Assembly: GCA_025964295.1 (NCBI GenBank)
Contig: JAOPZD010000547.1
Location: 1 to 6,796, forward strand
DNA: 6,796 nt
Source of the DNA: Conexibacter sp.
Lineage (GTDB): Bacteria > Actinomycetota > Thermoleophilia > Solirubrobacterales > Solirubrobacteraceae
Reading direction: 5' to 3'
Position numbers and translations under genes: made by a program
The notes under the pieces: model-generated
Database searches by the model: none
What the model was told of the DNA's origin: nothing
What the model saw: the letters and a program-made list of their open reading frames with translations, nothing else
In this document: positions 1 to 6,504 of the stretch, piece after piece
Position numbering within the stretch: the first letter of the stretch is position 1
Layout: every line of letters starts with the position of its first letter

Positions 1-1225
1 GAGCCGGCGCCGGCGCCGGCGCGCCGGGCGGCGCCATCGCCGGTCCGGCCTCGCCGTGGAGCAGCCCGAGCGCCCGCGCCATCGGCTCCATCGTCATGCC
101 CTGGACGAGCGTCGAGAGCACGACGACGAAGAACACCACGTTGAGGAACTGGTCGCTCCCCGGGACCTTGGCGATGACCGCGAACGTCGCGAGGACCACC
201 GGGACGCCGCCGCGCAGGCCGGCCCAGCTGAGCAGCATCGTCTCGGCCGGCGTGAACCGGTCCAGCGCCGTGCCCGCGAGCACCGCGAGCGGCCGCGCGA
301 CGCAGACGATGAAGATCGCCAGCAGCGTCCCGGGGATCCAGACCGAGCCCAGCTGCGCCGGGAACACGAGCAGCCCGAGCGTCAGGAACAGCGCGACCTG
401 GGCCAGCCACGCGGCGCCCTGGTGGAAGATCATGATGGTCATCTGCGCCGGCGGGCGCGCGCTGATCAGCGTCAGCCCGGCGAGGTAGACCGCGAGGAAC
501 CCGGAGCCGTTGAGGCTGTCGGCCGTCCCGTAGGCGATGGCGGCCGCGGCGACCGTCGCGACCGGGTAGAGCCCCGGGTTGGGCAGCGTGATGCGCCGCA
601 TCGCCTCGGCGGCGCCCTTGCCCACCAGGACGCCCGCCACCGCGCCGATCGCCAGCTGGCCGATGAACAGCCCGAGCAGGTCGGCCAGGCCGTAGTCCGG
701 CTTCTGCATCCAGCCGATGAAGCCGACGACGAGCAGGACGGCGACGGGGTCGTTGAGCCCCGCCTCCCCCTCGAGCGTGTGGACGAGGCGGCGGCTGAGC
801 CGCGAGCCGCGCAGCATCGCGAAGACCGCGGCGCCGTCGGTCGAGGCGAGGATCCCGCCGAGCAGCAGGCCGTTGAGCGGCGGGATGCCGAGCAGCACCG
901 CGGCGGCCAGCCCGGTCAGCAGCGCGGTGACGATCGTGCCGACGACCGCCAGGCCGACCGCCGGGCGCAGCACCGGCCGCAGGTCGGCGAAGCTCGCGCC
1001 GAGGCCGCCCTCGAACAGGATCAGCGACAGCGCGAGCGTCCCGATCTGGCGCGCGACGTTCGCGTCGTCGAACGCGATCAGCCGCGCGCCGTCGGAGCCC
1101 GCGACCATCCCGATCCCGAGGAACAGGACCAGCGCGGGCAGCCGCAGCGTGTGCGCGACGATCGCGGCGCCGATCGTCCCGGCGAGCAGGACGCCGGCCG
1201 CGAGGATGAACAGGCCCTCGGGCAT
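1..1225 (-). CDS. CPA1-type potassium (or sodium)/proton antiporter, C-terminus cut by window edge
   Basis: This is an integral membrane cation/H+ exchanger for pH and K+/Na+ homeostasis. The frame is open for 408 codons from ATG at 1225 to the left edge, with no stop seen. The protein is a run of hydrophobic helices beginning near residue 4. Family motifs are visible: FEGGL at 71-75, ASTDGAAVF at 127-135, the ion-binding segment EGEAGLNDPVAV at 152-163 with the Asn158-Asp159 pair, and SWAGLRGGVPVV at 333-344 with Arg338. This pattern matches the NhaP2/CvrA-type K+/H+ antiporters of the CPA1 family. The visible end is an Ala/Pro linker encoded by three GCCGGC repeats (3-20). Relatives often carry a C-terminal TrkA_C/RCK domain, which would lie outside the window. 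The start is 3 bases past the sortase stop, with a weak GGTGAG just upstream, so translation is probably coupled to the sortase. The family is clear; the transported ion is not. Confidence 0.9.
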   Translation of the reverse strand, partial: MPEGLFILAAGVLLAGTIGAAIVAHTLRLPALVLFLGIGMVAGSDGARLIAFDDANVARQIGTLALSLILFEGGLGASFADLRPVLRPAVGLAVVGTIVTALLTGLAAAVLLGIPPLNGLLLGGILASTDGAAVFAMLRGSRLSRRLVHTLEGEAGLNDPVAVLLVVGFIGWMQKPDYGLADLLGLFIGQLAIGAVAGVLVGKGAAEAMRRITLPNPGLYPVATVAAAAIAYGTADSLNGSGFLAVYLAGLTLISARPPAQMTIMIFHQGAAWLAQVALFLTLGLLVFPAQLGSVWIPGTLLAIFIVCVARPLAVLAGTALDRFTPAETMLLSWAGLRGGVPVVLATFAVIAKVPGSDQFLNVVFFVVVLSTLVQGMTMEPMARALGLLHGEAGPAMAPPGAPAPAPA

Positions 1226-1228
1226 CGC

Positions 1229-1939
1229 TCACCGGGGCCGGGCGAAGACGACGGTGTTGTCGAGGTAGTGGCCCGTGGACTGGTCGAACGTGCCCGAGCA
1301 CGTGATCAGCCGCAGGCGCCGCGCGCGCGTCGCGCCGTAGACCAGGTTGGTGGGGAACTTGGCCTTGGGGAAGCTCTGCAGGCGCTGGACGACGAAGTGG
1401 TGGCTGCGGCCGTCGGCGCCGACGGTCGTGATGGCGTCGCCGCGGCGCACGCTGCGCAGCGCGTAGAAGGCGCCCGGTCCGACCTTGGAGTCGACGTGGC
1501 CGACGATGACGGCCGCGCCGCGCTCGCCGGGGCGCGGGCCGCCGGACCACCATCCGGCCTGCGCGAAGTCGGTGGGCGTCTGGAGGGTGCCGTCGGGCTG
1601 GAGGCCGAGGCGGATGACGGTGGCGCGGACGCCGATGGCCGGGATGATGATCCGGACGGGACGCGCGGGGCGGCGGGCCGTGGCGTGGCGTGACGCGCCG
1701 TGTCGCCGGTGGGCGACGGCCGGCGCCGAGGCGAAGCGGGCCGGGCCGGGCAGGGCCGTCTCGGGCAGCGCCACCCGCGGCGGCGGCGGGCCGGCGCGCA
1801 GCTGCGCGTGGCCGTCGGGGTTGAAGAAGATCGCGGCCGCCGCGGCGAGCACCAGGCCCGCGAGGACGGCCGCGACGCCGAGCAGCGCCGCGGGGCGGCG
1901 GCGCTGCTCGGGCGCGGGGGTCGGGTCCTGGTCGGTCAC
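1229..1939 (-). CDS. class F-like sortase (membrane-anchored cysteine transpeptidase)
   Basis: Sortases cut a C-terminal sorting signal and join the protein to the cell wall outside the membrane. This 236-residue protein has a short Arg-containing cytoplasmic N-terminus, one membrane helix at about 17-38, a Pro/Ala/Arg-rich extracytoplasmic linker to about 92, and a sortase fold to the end. The catalytic His is in VGHVDS (His148) and the Cys in LITCSG (Cys214). KFPTNLVYG at 194-202 and GHYLDN at 223-228 are typical of actinobacterial class F enzymes. The third catalytic residue, Arg, usually lies about nine residues after Cys, but that position is Gly223 here with His224 beside it. The start is GTG at 1939, overlapping the upstream stop as GTGA, with only a weak G-run before it, which indicates translational coupling. 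The gene directly upstream encodes its likely substrate. The family call is firm; class F rather than E is somewhat less certain. Confidence 0.9.
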   Translation of the reverse strand: MTDQDPTPAPEQRRRPAALLGVAAVLAGLVLAAAAAIFFNPDGHAQLRAGPPPPRVALPETALPGPARFASAPAVAHRRHGASRHATARRPARPVRIIIPAIGVRATVIRLGLQPDGTLQTPTDFAQAGWWSGGPRPGERGAAVIVGHVDSKVGPGAFYALRSVRRGDAITTVGADGRSHHFVVQRLQSFPKAKFPTNLVYGATRARRLRLITCSGTFDQSTGHYLDNTVVFARPR

Positions 1940-2484
1940 GAACCCCGGCGGCGCGTCGCGACGAGCAGGCCGCCGCCGCTGGCGAGCAGCAGCAGCGAGC
2001 CGCCGCCGAGGCCCAGCGCGAGCGCGTCGGAGGAGCCGGAGGCCCGCGCGGTCCCGCCGGCGCCGGCCTGCACCGCGCCCTTGGGCACGACCACGGCCGC
2101 CGCCTTGACGACCGGGGTGCTGACCGGGGTGAAGACCGTCTTCTTGGCCTTGACCTGGATCTTGGCGTGCTTCTTGGCCGCCGGCTTGGAGGCCTTCGGG
2201 GTGCTCTCGGAGGAGACCGGAGCCGAGGCGGCCGGGGCCGGCGCGGGGGCCGGGGCCGGGGTCGTCACGGTGACCGGCGGGGGCGGCGGCGTGGTGACCG
2301 TCACGGGCGGCGGCGCCGGCGTGGTGACGGTGACCGGCGGCGGGGGCGGCGTCGTGACCGTGACCGTCGTCGGCTCGCAGCCTCCGTCGGAGCAGTCGTC
2401 GACGCCGGCCATCGCGGCCGGCGCGGTGGCGAGCAGGACCGCGATGGGCACGGCCGTCAGGAGCTTGAGGGAACGGTGATGCAC
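1936..2484 (-). CDS. secreted Pro/Thr/Val-repeat surface protein, probable sortase substrate
   Basis: I do not recognise a named family. The 182-residue protein has a signal peptide (basic MHHRSLK, hydrophobic core to about 23, likely cleavage after AMA at 26). A short segment with Cys31 and Cys36 follows, then four exact 10-residue repeats at 41-80 (VTVTTP plus PPPP, APPP or APAP). Next come an Ala/Pro linker and a Lys-rich stretch at 97-115. The C-terminus has VPKGAVQAGAGGTA at 133-146, a hydrophobic segment at about 154-177, and the tail RRRGS. This tripartite end (motif, membrane segment, basic tail) is a sorting-signal layout. The motif is not LPXTG but resembles the Pro/Gly-rich motifs seen near class F sortases. 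The polyproline repeats probably form an extended stalk across the wall. GTG at 2484 is the chosen start, because GGAAGG lies six bases upstream and the signal peptide begins there. It overlaps the sortase gene by four bases. Confidence 0.85.
   Translation of the reverse strand: MHHRSLKLLTAVPIAVLLATAPAAMAGVDDCSDGGCEPTTVTVTTPPPPPVTVTTPAPPPVTVTTPPPPPVTVTTPAPAPAPAPAASAPVSSESTPKASKPAAKKHAKIQVKAKKTVFTPVSTPVVKAAAVVVPKGAVQAGAGGTARASGSSDALALGLGGGSLLLLASGGGLLVATRRRGS
2245..2364 (-). repeat. four 30-bp in-frame tandem repeats encoding VTVTTP-polyproline units
   Basis: The four 30-base units 2335-2364, 2305-2334, 2275-2304 and 2245-2274 each encode VTVTT followed by a proline-rich five-residue stretch. 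They differ mainly by synonymous changes (GTC/GTG, ACC/ACG) and Pro-to-Ala swaps. Units one and three encode the same PPPPP end, and units two and four have Ala, which suggests duplication of a 60-base pair of units. Because the unit is a multiple of three, gain or loss of copies would lengthen or shorten the stalk without a frameshift. Confidence 0.9.
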
Positions 2485-2580
2485 GATGAGCCTTCCAGGA
2501 GGGAACGGGCGTCGCGGTGTGCGACGTGTGCCTCTAGCTCAGCGCCTCCGCGGCCCGCGGCAACACTCGGCGCCGTTCGT
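2485..2580. promoter_or_regulatory. divergent intergenic region with a CCGCGG dyad; probable bidirectional promoter
   Basis: This is the only non-coding gap of any size in the window and lies between two divergent gene sets, so both promoters should be here or run slightly into the genes. No convincing -35/-10 pair is visible in either direction. The more AT-containing spot is TCTAGCTCAG at 2533-2542, and on the minus strand TTGCCG near 2557-2562 is a possible but poorly spaced -35. A perfect CCGCGG-C-CCGCGG element lies at 2548-2560; it could be an operator or a short hairpin. On the plus strand AGGAGGGAA (2497-2505) looks like a ribosome binding site but has no useful start after it. If the glycosyltransferase starts at 2692, the gap extends to 2691. 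Confidence 0.5.
2491..2496 (-). promoter_or_regulatory. ribosome binding site of the repeat surface protein
   Basis: On the minus strand this reads GGAAGG, six bases before the GTG at 2484. It is the only purine-rich site at suitable spacing and decides the start of the sortase-substrate gene. Confidence 0.6.
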
Positions 2581-3942
2581 GTGACAGGGGCCATCGATCA
2601 GCGGGTCGCGGGTGATCCCGGGCGGCGCTCGGGCGAGCGCCGCTGGCTCTTGCGATCGGCCCGCGCGGCGGTTGCCTGGGTCGAGCGGCGCATGTTCACG
2701 TTCTTCACCGACAGCTACGACGCGCTGCACGGCGCTCCGATCACGCCCTTCCTGGCGTTCTTCGCCTACGTCTGGGTCGTCTGGGGCGCCAAGGCGCTGG
2801 CGGCGCGGCGCTACCGGCCGGCGACGGCGCCGCCTCCCCCGCTGTCGAGCACCGTGATCGTCCCGGTCTTCAACGAGCCCGAGGACCTGTTCCGGCGCGC
2901 GCTGGACAGCGTCTGCGTCAACGACCCGGTCGAGATCATCGCGGTCGTCGACGGCGGCGACGCGCGGGTCGCCGCGGTGGCGTCGGAGTACTGCGACCGC
3001 GTCCTGCGGATCCCCAAGCTCGGCAAGCGCCGGGCGATCGAGGCGGGCCTGCGCGTGAGCGATCCGGCGTGCGAGGTCGTCATCGTCCTGGACTCCGACA
3101 CCGTCTGGGAGCGCGACACGCTGCAGGAGCTGCTGCGGCCGTTCGCCGACCCGCGCGTCGGCGGGATCACGCCGCGCCAGGCGATCTTCGACGCGGGCCG
3201 CAACCCGGTGCGCCGGCTGGCCGACTGGATCGAGGACATCCGCTATCACCTGGTCGTCCCGGCGCAGTCGGTCTTCGGGCAGGTCGGCTGCCTGGCCGGG
3301 CGGACGATCGCCTACCGGCGGTCGGCGTTCGAGCCGGCGGTCGACGAGCTGGTGGCCCAGACGGTGCTCGGCGTCCCGCAGTCGGTCGGCGACGACCGCG
3401 TGCTCACCAACGCGCTGCTGCGCGGCGGCTGGCGGACGGTGTACCAGTCGACCGCGCACGTGACGACCGACGCGCCGAGCGACTGGCCGACGTTCTGGCG
3501 CCAGCAGCTGCGCTGGGGACGCTCGAGCCAGCGCGAGACGCTGCTGAGCCTGCGCTGGCTGTGGCGCCGGCCGGCCGCGCTGCTGTGCTTCGTGACCGAC
3601 ATCGCGACGCCGTTCGCGCTGTACGCGGTGTTCGCCCTGGCGGTGGCGCATGCGGTGCGGGGCGGCGGCGGAGCGGCGACCGGCTGGAGCTTCGAGGTCG
3701 AGCTGCCGCTGGGCTACCTGGGGATGCTGGTCAGCATCGGGCTGCGGCAGGTCCCGCACTTCCGGCGCCGGCCGGCGGATCTCGCGCGCCTGCCGCTGTT
3801 CGTGCTGCAGCTGACGTTCGTGATGGTCCCGCTGCGGATCATCGCGTTCGCCACCATGTTGCACCAGGGCTGGGCCACGCGCCCCGCGCCGCTGACGTGG
3901 GAGGCGCCGCATGAGGCGGCTGCTATCGAATCTGCTCACTAG
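2581..3942 (+). CDS. family 2 processive glycosyltransferase, hyaluronan-synthase-like membrane polysaccharide synthase
   Basis: This membrane enzyme probably polymerises a sugar from a nucleotide donor and passes the chain through the membrane. Numbered from GTG 2581 (453 residues), it has a membrane helix at about 54-72. The GT-A domain follows: STVIVPVFNEP from 89, VVDGGD at 122-127, LGKRR near 146-150, and the DxD metal site Asp171-Ser-Asp173. GDDR at 270-273 carries the probable base, and QQLRW at 308-312 is the QxxRW motif of processive synthases. Helices at about 331-359, 375-390 and 405-428 follow, then GWATR at 430-434. GDDR followed by VYQSTAHVTTDAP closely matches hyaluronan synthases, but chitin-, NodC- or glucan-type products are also possible. 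The start is uncertain: GTG 2581 has no clear ribosome binding site, and ATG 2692, just before the first helix, would give 416 residues. Its end overlaps the hydrolase gene by 32 bases. Confidence 0.88.
   Translation: MTGAIDQRVAGDPGRRSGERRWLLRSARAAVAWVERRMFTFFTDSYDALHGAPITPFLAFFAYVWVVWGAKALAARRYRPATAPPPPLSSTVIVPVFNEPEDLFRRALDSVCVNDPVEIIAVVDGGDARVAAVASEYCDRVLRIPKLGKRRAIEAGLRVSDPACEVVIVLDSDTVWERDTLQELLRPFADPRVGGITPRQAIFDAGRNPVRRLADWIEDIRYHLVVPAQSVFGQVGCLAGRTIAYRRSAFEPAVDELVAQTVLGVPQSVGDDRVLTNALLRGGWRTVYQSTAHVTTDAPSDWPTFWRQQLRWGRSSQRETLLSLRWLWRRPAALLCFVTDIATPFALYAVFALAVAHAVRGGGGAATGWSFEVELPLGYLGMLVSIGLRQVPHFRRRPADLARLPLFVLQLTFVMVPLRIIAFATMLHQGWATRPAPLTWEAPHEAAAIESAH
3899..3904 (+). promoter_or_regulatory. 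ribosome binding site of the GH26-like hydrolase
   Basis: GGGAGG lies six bases before ATG 3911, inside the last codons of the glycosyltransferase gene. It is the best Shine-Dalgarno sequence of the right-hand gene set and fixes the hydrolase start despite the 32-base overlap. Confidence 0.7.
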
Positions 3943-4936
3943 TGGCGCCACCCTCGCGCTGCTGGCCGTGCTGACGCTCCCGGCGTCGCACGTGCGGCGC
4001 GACGGTGGCGACCCCGCAGAGGCTGCCGTCCTGCTCCACGCCGACCGCGCGCCGGCGGCGCGGACGCGGACGTTCGGCGTCTACGTCGACCCGTGGCACA
4101 TCGGCGACTGGGCGCGCGCGGTCGGCGGCGTCCCGCAGATGGTGGCCAAGTTCGAGTCCTTCTCCCGGCGGCGGGGGATCGCGCCGTTCCTGGCGGAGGC
4201 GTCGCACCAGGGGCTGCACCAGGCGCTCGTGTCGTGGGAGCCGTGGGAGCCCGTGCCGGCGCGGCTGGGGATCACATTGCAGTTCCTGCCGCAGCCGGGC
4301 TACCGCAACGCGGAGATCGCGGCCGGCGCGCAGGACGCCTACATCCGGCGCTTCGCGACCAGCCTGAAGGCCTTCGACGGCACCGTCTGGCTGCGCTACG
4401 CGCACGAGATGAACGGCATCTGGTACCCGTGGTCGCACGGGCCGACGGCCTACGTGCGCGCGTGGCGCCATGTTGTAGGACTCGTGCGGTCGATCGCGCC
4501 GAACGCCCGCTTCGTGTGGTCGGCGAACCCGAGCCTGTACGAGCCGGCGAGCACCTGGAGCCGGAAGCTGCGGCGCTACTGGCCCGGCGCGCGGTGGGTC
4601 GACGCGGTCGGCTCGACCGTCATCGACTTCGGCGGTCAGAAGTCCTATCCGGTTGCGCGGTTCGTGCCGCGGCTGGAGGCGCTGCGGCGCATGTTCGCCA
4701 AGCGCGTGATGATCGCCGAGGCCAACACGGACGCCGACGGGCGCGTGGCGTGGCTGCGCGACTTCCGGCAGATGCTGGCGCGGATGCCGTGGATCACGGC
4801 GGTCGCGTGGTCGCAGCTGCCCAGCCGCGGGACCGCGCAGATGCGCGGCGGCGCGGGGCTGCTGGACTGGGACGTCGAGCGCGACCCGCCCGCCGCGGCG
4901 CAGCTCGCCGCGATCATCCGCGACGGGCAGCGCTGA
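3911..4936 (+). CDS. secreted GH26-like glycoside hydrolase (beta-mannanase/glucanase family)
   Basis: This predicted extracytoplasmic retaining glycoside hydrolase has 341 residues. A signal peptide or N-terminal anchor (MRRLLSNLL, hydrophobic to about 24, LPASH) is followed by one catalytic domain at about 53-338. GH26 hallmarks are clear: WLRYAHEMNGIWYPW at 160-174, with Glu166 as the expected acid/base; FVWSANP at 201-207; and VMIAEANTD at 266-274, with Glu270 as the expected nucleophile. AVAWSQ at 298-303 adds a conserved aromatic, and WEPWEP at 109-114 probably lines the cleft. GH26 members mostly cut beta-mannans and some beta-glucans or xylans; the substrate cannot be read here. Overlap with a polysaccharide synthase suggests a BcsZ-like role, trimming or releasing the nascent chain rather than feeding on plant polymer. 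No carbohydrate-binding module is seen. The stop overlaps the next ATG as TGATG. Confidence 0.88.
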   Translation: MRRLLSNLLTSGATLALLAVLTLPASHVRRDGGDPAEAAVLLHADRAPAARTRTFGVYVDPWHIGDWARAVGGVPQMVAKFESFSRRRGIAPFLAEASHQGLHQALVSWEPWEPVPARLGITLQFLPQPGYRNAEIAAGAQDAYIRRFATSLKAFDGTVWLRYAHEMNGIWYPWSHGPTAYVRAWRHVVGLVRSIAPNARFVWSANPSLYEPASTWSRKLRRYWPGARWVDAVGSTVIDFGGQKSYPVARFVPRLEALRRMFAKRVMIAEANTDADGRVAWLRDFRQMLARMPWITAVAWSQLPSRGTAQMRGGAGLLDWDVERDPPAAAQLAAIIRDGQR

Positions 4937-6504
4937 TGGCCTACGACCTGGTCCTCCCCGATCGCACGCGGGTGCCGGTGGACGGCGGGCTGACGGTCGG
5001 GCGCGGCGCGGACTGCGGCGTGCGGCTGAGCGACCGGACGGTGTCGCGCCGGCACGTCGTCCTGGAGTCGCGCGAGGACGGCGTCGTCGTCGCCCGCGAC
5101 GCCGGGTCGCGCTACGGGACGTGGGTCGACGGGGCGCGGGTGGGCGCCGTGCCGGCGGTGCTGCGGGACGGCTCGGTGGTCCGGGTCGGCGACCAGGAGC
5201 TCGTGCTCGAGCGCCGCCGCGGGGAGAACGAGTCGCGGCGGACGATCGTCGTGCCGGTCGGGCTCTCGCAGGCGGTGCCGGTCGCGCCCGAGGCGGCGCG
5301 CGGGCCGCGGCTGCGGTCGGGGTACGCGGTCAAGGCGCTGGCCGCGTCGGAGGGCGAGGAGCGCTGGGTCCTGCGCGACCTGCGCAACGACCGGTTCGTC
5401 CGGCTGGCCGGCGAGGGCGAGCTGCTCGAGCTGCTCGACGGGCGCCGGACGGTGGCCGAGCTCATCGAGGAGTCCCAGCGGCGCTACGGCGCGTGGGGGC
5501 CGGCGCGGCTGACGGGGTTGCTGACGGAGCTGGCGGAGCGCGGGCTGCTGGCCGGCGAGGAGGGCGAGGACGGCGAGGACGGCGCCTTGGCGGGCGACCC
5601 CGCGGCCGCCGCGCCCAAGCGCGGGCTCTTCACCCCGCGTGAGTGGGCCTGGTCCGGCGCGGCGCCGTTCTTCGCCGCGCTCTACGCGCGCGCCGGCCGG
5701 GTGCTCTTCACGACGCCCGCGCTCGCGCTCCTCGCGACGCTCGCCGCCAGCGGGCTGCTCGCGTTCATGTACCTGGTGGTCGGCCGCTACGGGACGCCGT
5801 TCGTCGTCGCCAGCCGGATCGGGATCGGCGGCGTCGTCTTCGTCGTCGGCCGGCTCGCGGTGGCGGCGCTGCACGAGACGGCGCACGGGCTGACGATGGC
5901 GGCGTTCGGCCGCCGGGTCGGCCGCGCCGGGTTCAAGGTCCTGCTGGTCTTCCCCTACGTCTTCGTCGACACCTCCGAGGCCTGGTTCCTCTCCCGGCGC
6001 CGGCGGATGGCGGTCAGCGCGGCGGGGCCGGCCTCCGACGCCGCGGTCGGCGGCCTCTTCTCGTGGCTGTGCCTGACGCTCGGGGCCGGGGCGATCCGCG
6101 ACATCTGCTTTCAGCTGGCGTTCGGCGCGTACGTCGGCGCGCTGGTGAACCTGAACCCGTTCGTCGAGCGCGACGGCTACCACATCCTCGCCGACGCGCT
6201 GCGCGTCCCGGGGCTGCGGCGGCGGGCCCGGGCCGAGCTCCAGCGCGTGCTGCGCCGTGACGATCCCGCGCCGCCGTCGCGGGTCCTGACGCGCTACGCG
6301 GCGGCCGGCCTCGCGTGGTCGGTGGTGGCGGCCGGCGCGGCCGTGGCGATGTCGGTGCGCTACGCGCCTGCGCTCGAGGCGGTCCTGCCCGCGCCCGCCG
6401 CCTGGGCGATGCTCGCCTGCGTCTGGGCCGCCGCGGCCTCGCCCGCGTTCCTGACCCTCGGCGGCCCCCTCCTCGACCGGATCCGCGCCCGTGCCCCCGG
6501 GTGA
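4936..6504 (+). CDS. FHA - PqqD-like - M50 zinc metalloprotease fusion, multi-pass membrane protein
   Basis: Three domains are fused in 522 residues. An FHA domain (about 1-95) has Gly22-Arg23, SRRH at 37-40 and GTWVDG at 61-66, the residues that read phosphothreonine. A PqqD-like winged-helix domain (about 126-206) has VLRDLRNDRFVRL and a LLELLDGRRTVAELIEE helix pair; such domains bind leader peptides in RiPP pathways. After an acidic Gly/Glu/Asp linker (207-218), an M50 site-2-protease-like membrane domain follows. It has zinc motif HETAH (313-317), FPYVFVDTSEAW (339-350), SAAGPASD (361-368) and NLNPFVERDGYH (405-416), with Asp413 as third ligand. Several membrane helices lie between about 260 and 510. 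Similar M50 proteins act on or help export peptides. All zinc ligands are present, so it is probably active. ATG 4936 overlaps the hydrolase stop by one base, with only a weak ribosome binding site, so coupling is likely. The substrate is unknown. Confidence 0.87.
   Translation: MAYDLVLPDRTRVPVDGGLTVGRGADCGVRLSDRTVSRRHVVLESREDGVVVARDAGSRYGTWVDGARVGAVPAVLRDGSVVRVGDQELVLERRRGENESRRTIVVPVGLSQAVPVAPEAARGPRLRSGYAVKALAASEGEERWVLRDLRNDRFVRLAGEGELLELLDGRRTVAELIEESQRRYGAWGPARLTGLLTELAERGLLAGEEGEDGEDGALAGDPAAAAPKRGLFTPREWAWSGAAPFFAALYARAGRVLFTTPALALLATLAASGLLAFMYLVVGRYGTPFVVASRIGIGGVVFVVGRLAVAALHETAHGLTMAAFGRRVGRAGFKVLLVFPYVFVDTSEAWFLSRRRRMAVSAAGPASDAAVGGLFSWLCLTLGAGAIRDICFQLAFGAYVGALVNLNPFVERDGYHILADALRVPGLRRRARAELQRVLRRDDPAPPSRVLTRYAAAGLAWSVVAAGAAVAMSVRYAPALEAVLPAPAAWAMLACVWAAAASPAFLTLGGPLLDRIRARAPG

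Noticed and set aside
3..20. Short GCCGGC triple repeat at the left edge, considered as a regulatory or mobile element
   Set aside because: It simply encodes the Ala/Pro linker at the visible C-terminal end of the antiporter. No insertion sequence, CRISPR or phage signs occur anywhere in the window.
56..1693. 545-codon plus-strand open frame opposite the antiporter and sortase
   Set aside because: The product is Arg/Asp/Glu/Gln-rich with no domain, and the minus strand there encodes two clear families. It is a GC-driven antisense shadow.
2167..2580. Upstream extension of the glycosyltransferase frame
   Set aside because: It is open to 2167, but it encodes Arg/Gly-rich sequence lying opposite the signal peptide and repeats of the surface protein, and the divergent promoters need this space.
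2533..2580. TCTAGCTCAG resembling a tRNA D-arm
   Set aside because: The following bases do not give a D-loop GGT, an anticodon stem or a TTCGA-type T-loop. No tRNA cloverleaf forms.
2539..3951. 470-codon minus-strand open frame opposite the glycosyltransferase
   Set aside because: It is an Arg/Asp/Gln-rich translation with no recognisable fold. The plus-strand frame has all GT2 motifs in order.
4093..4935. Extension of the M50 frame upstream through the hydrolase gene
   Set aside because: The translation there is Arg/Ala/Gly-rich and motif-free, while the GH26 frame covers it. The FHA domain begins right at ATG 4936.
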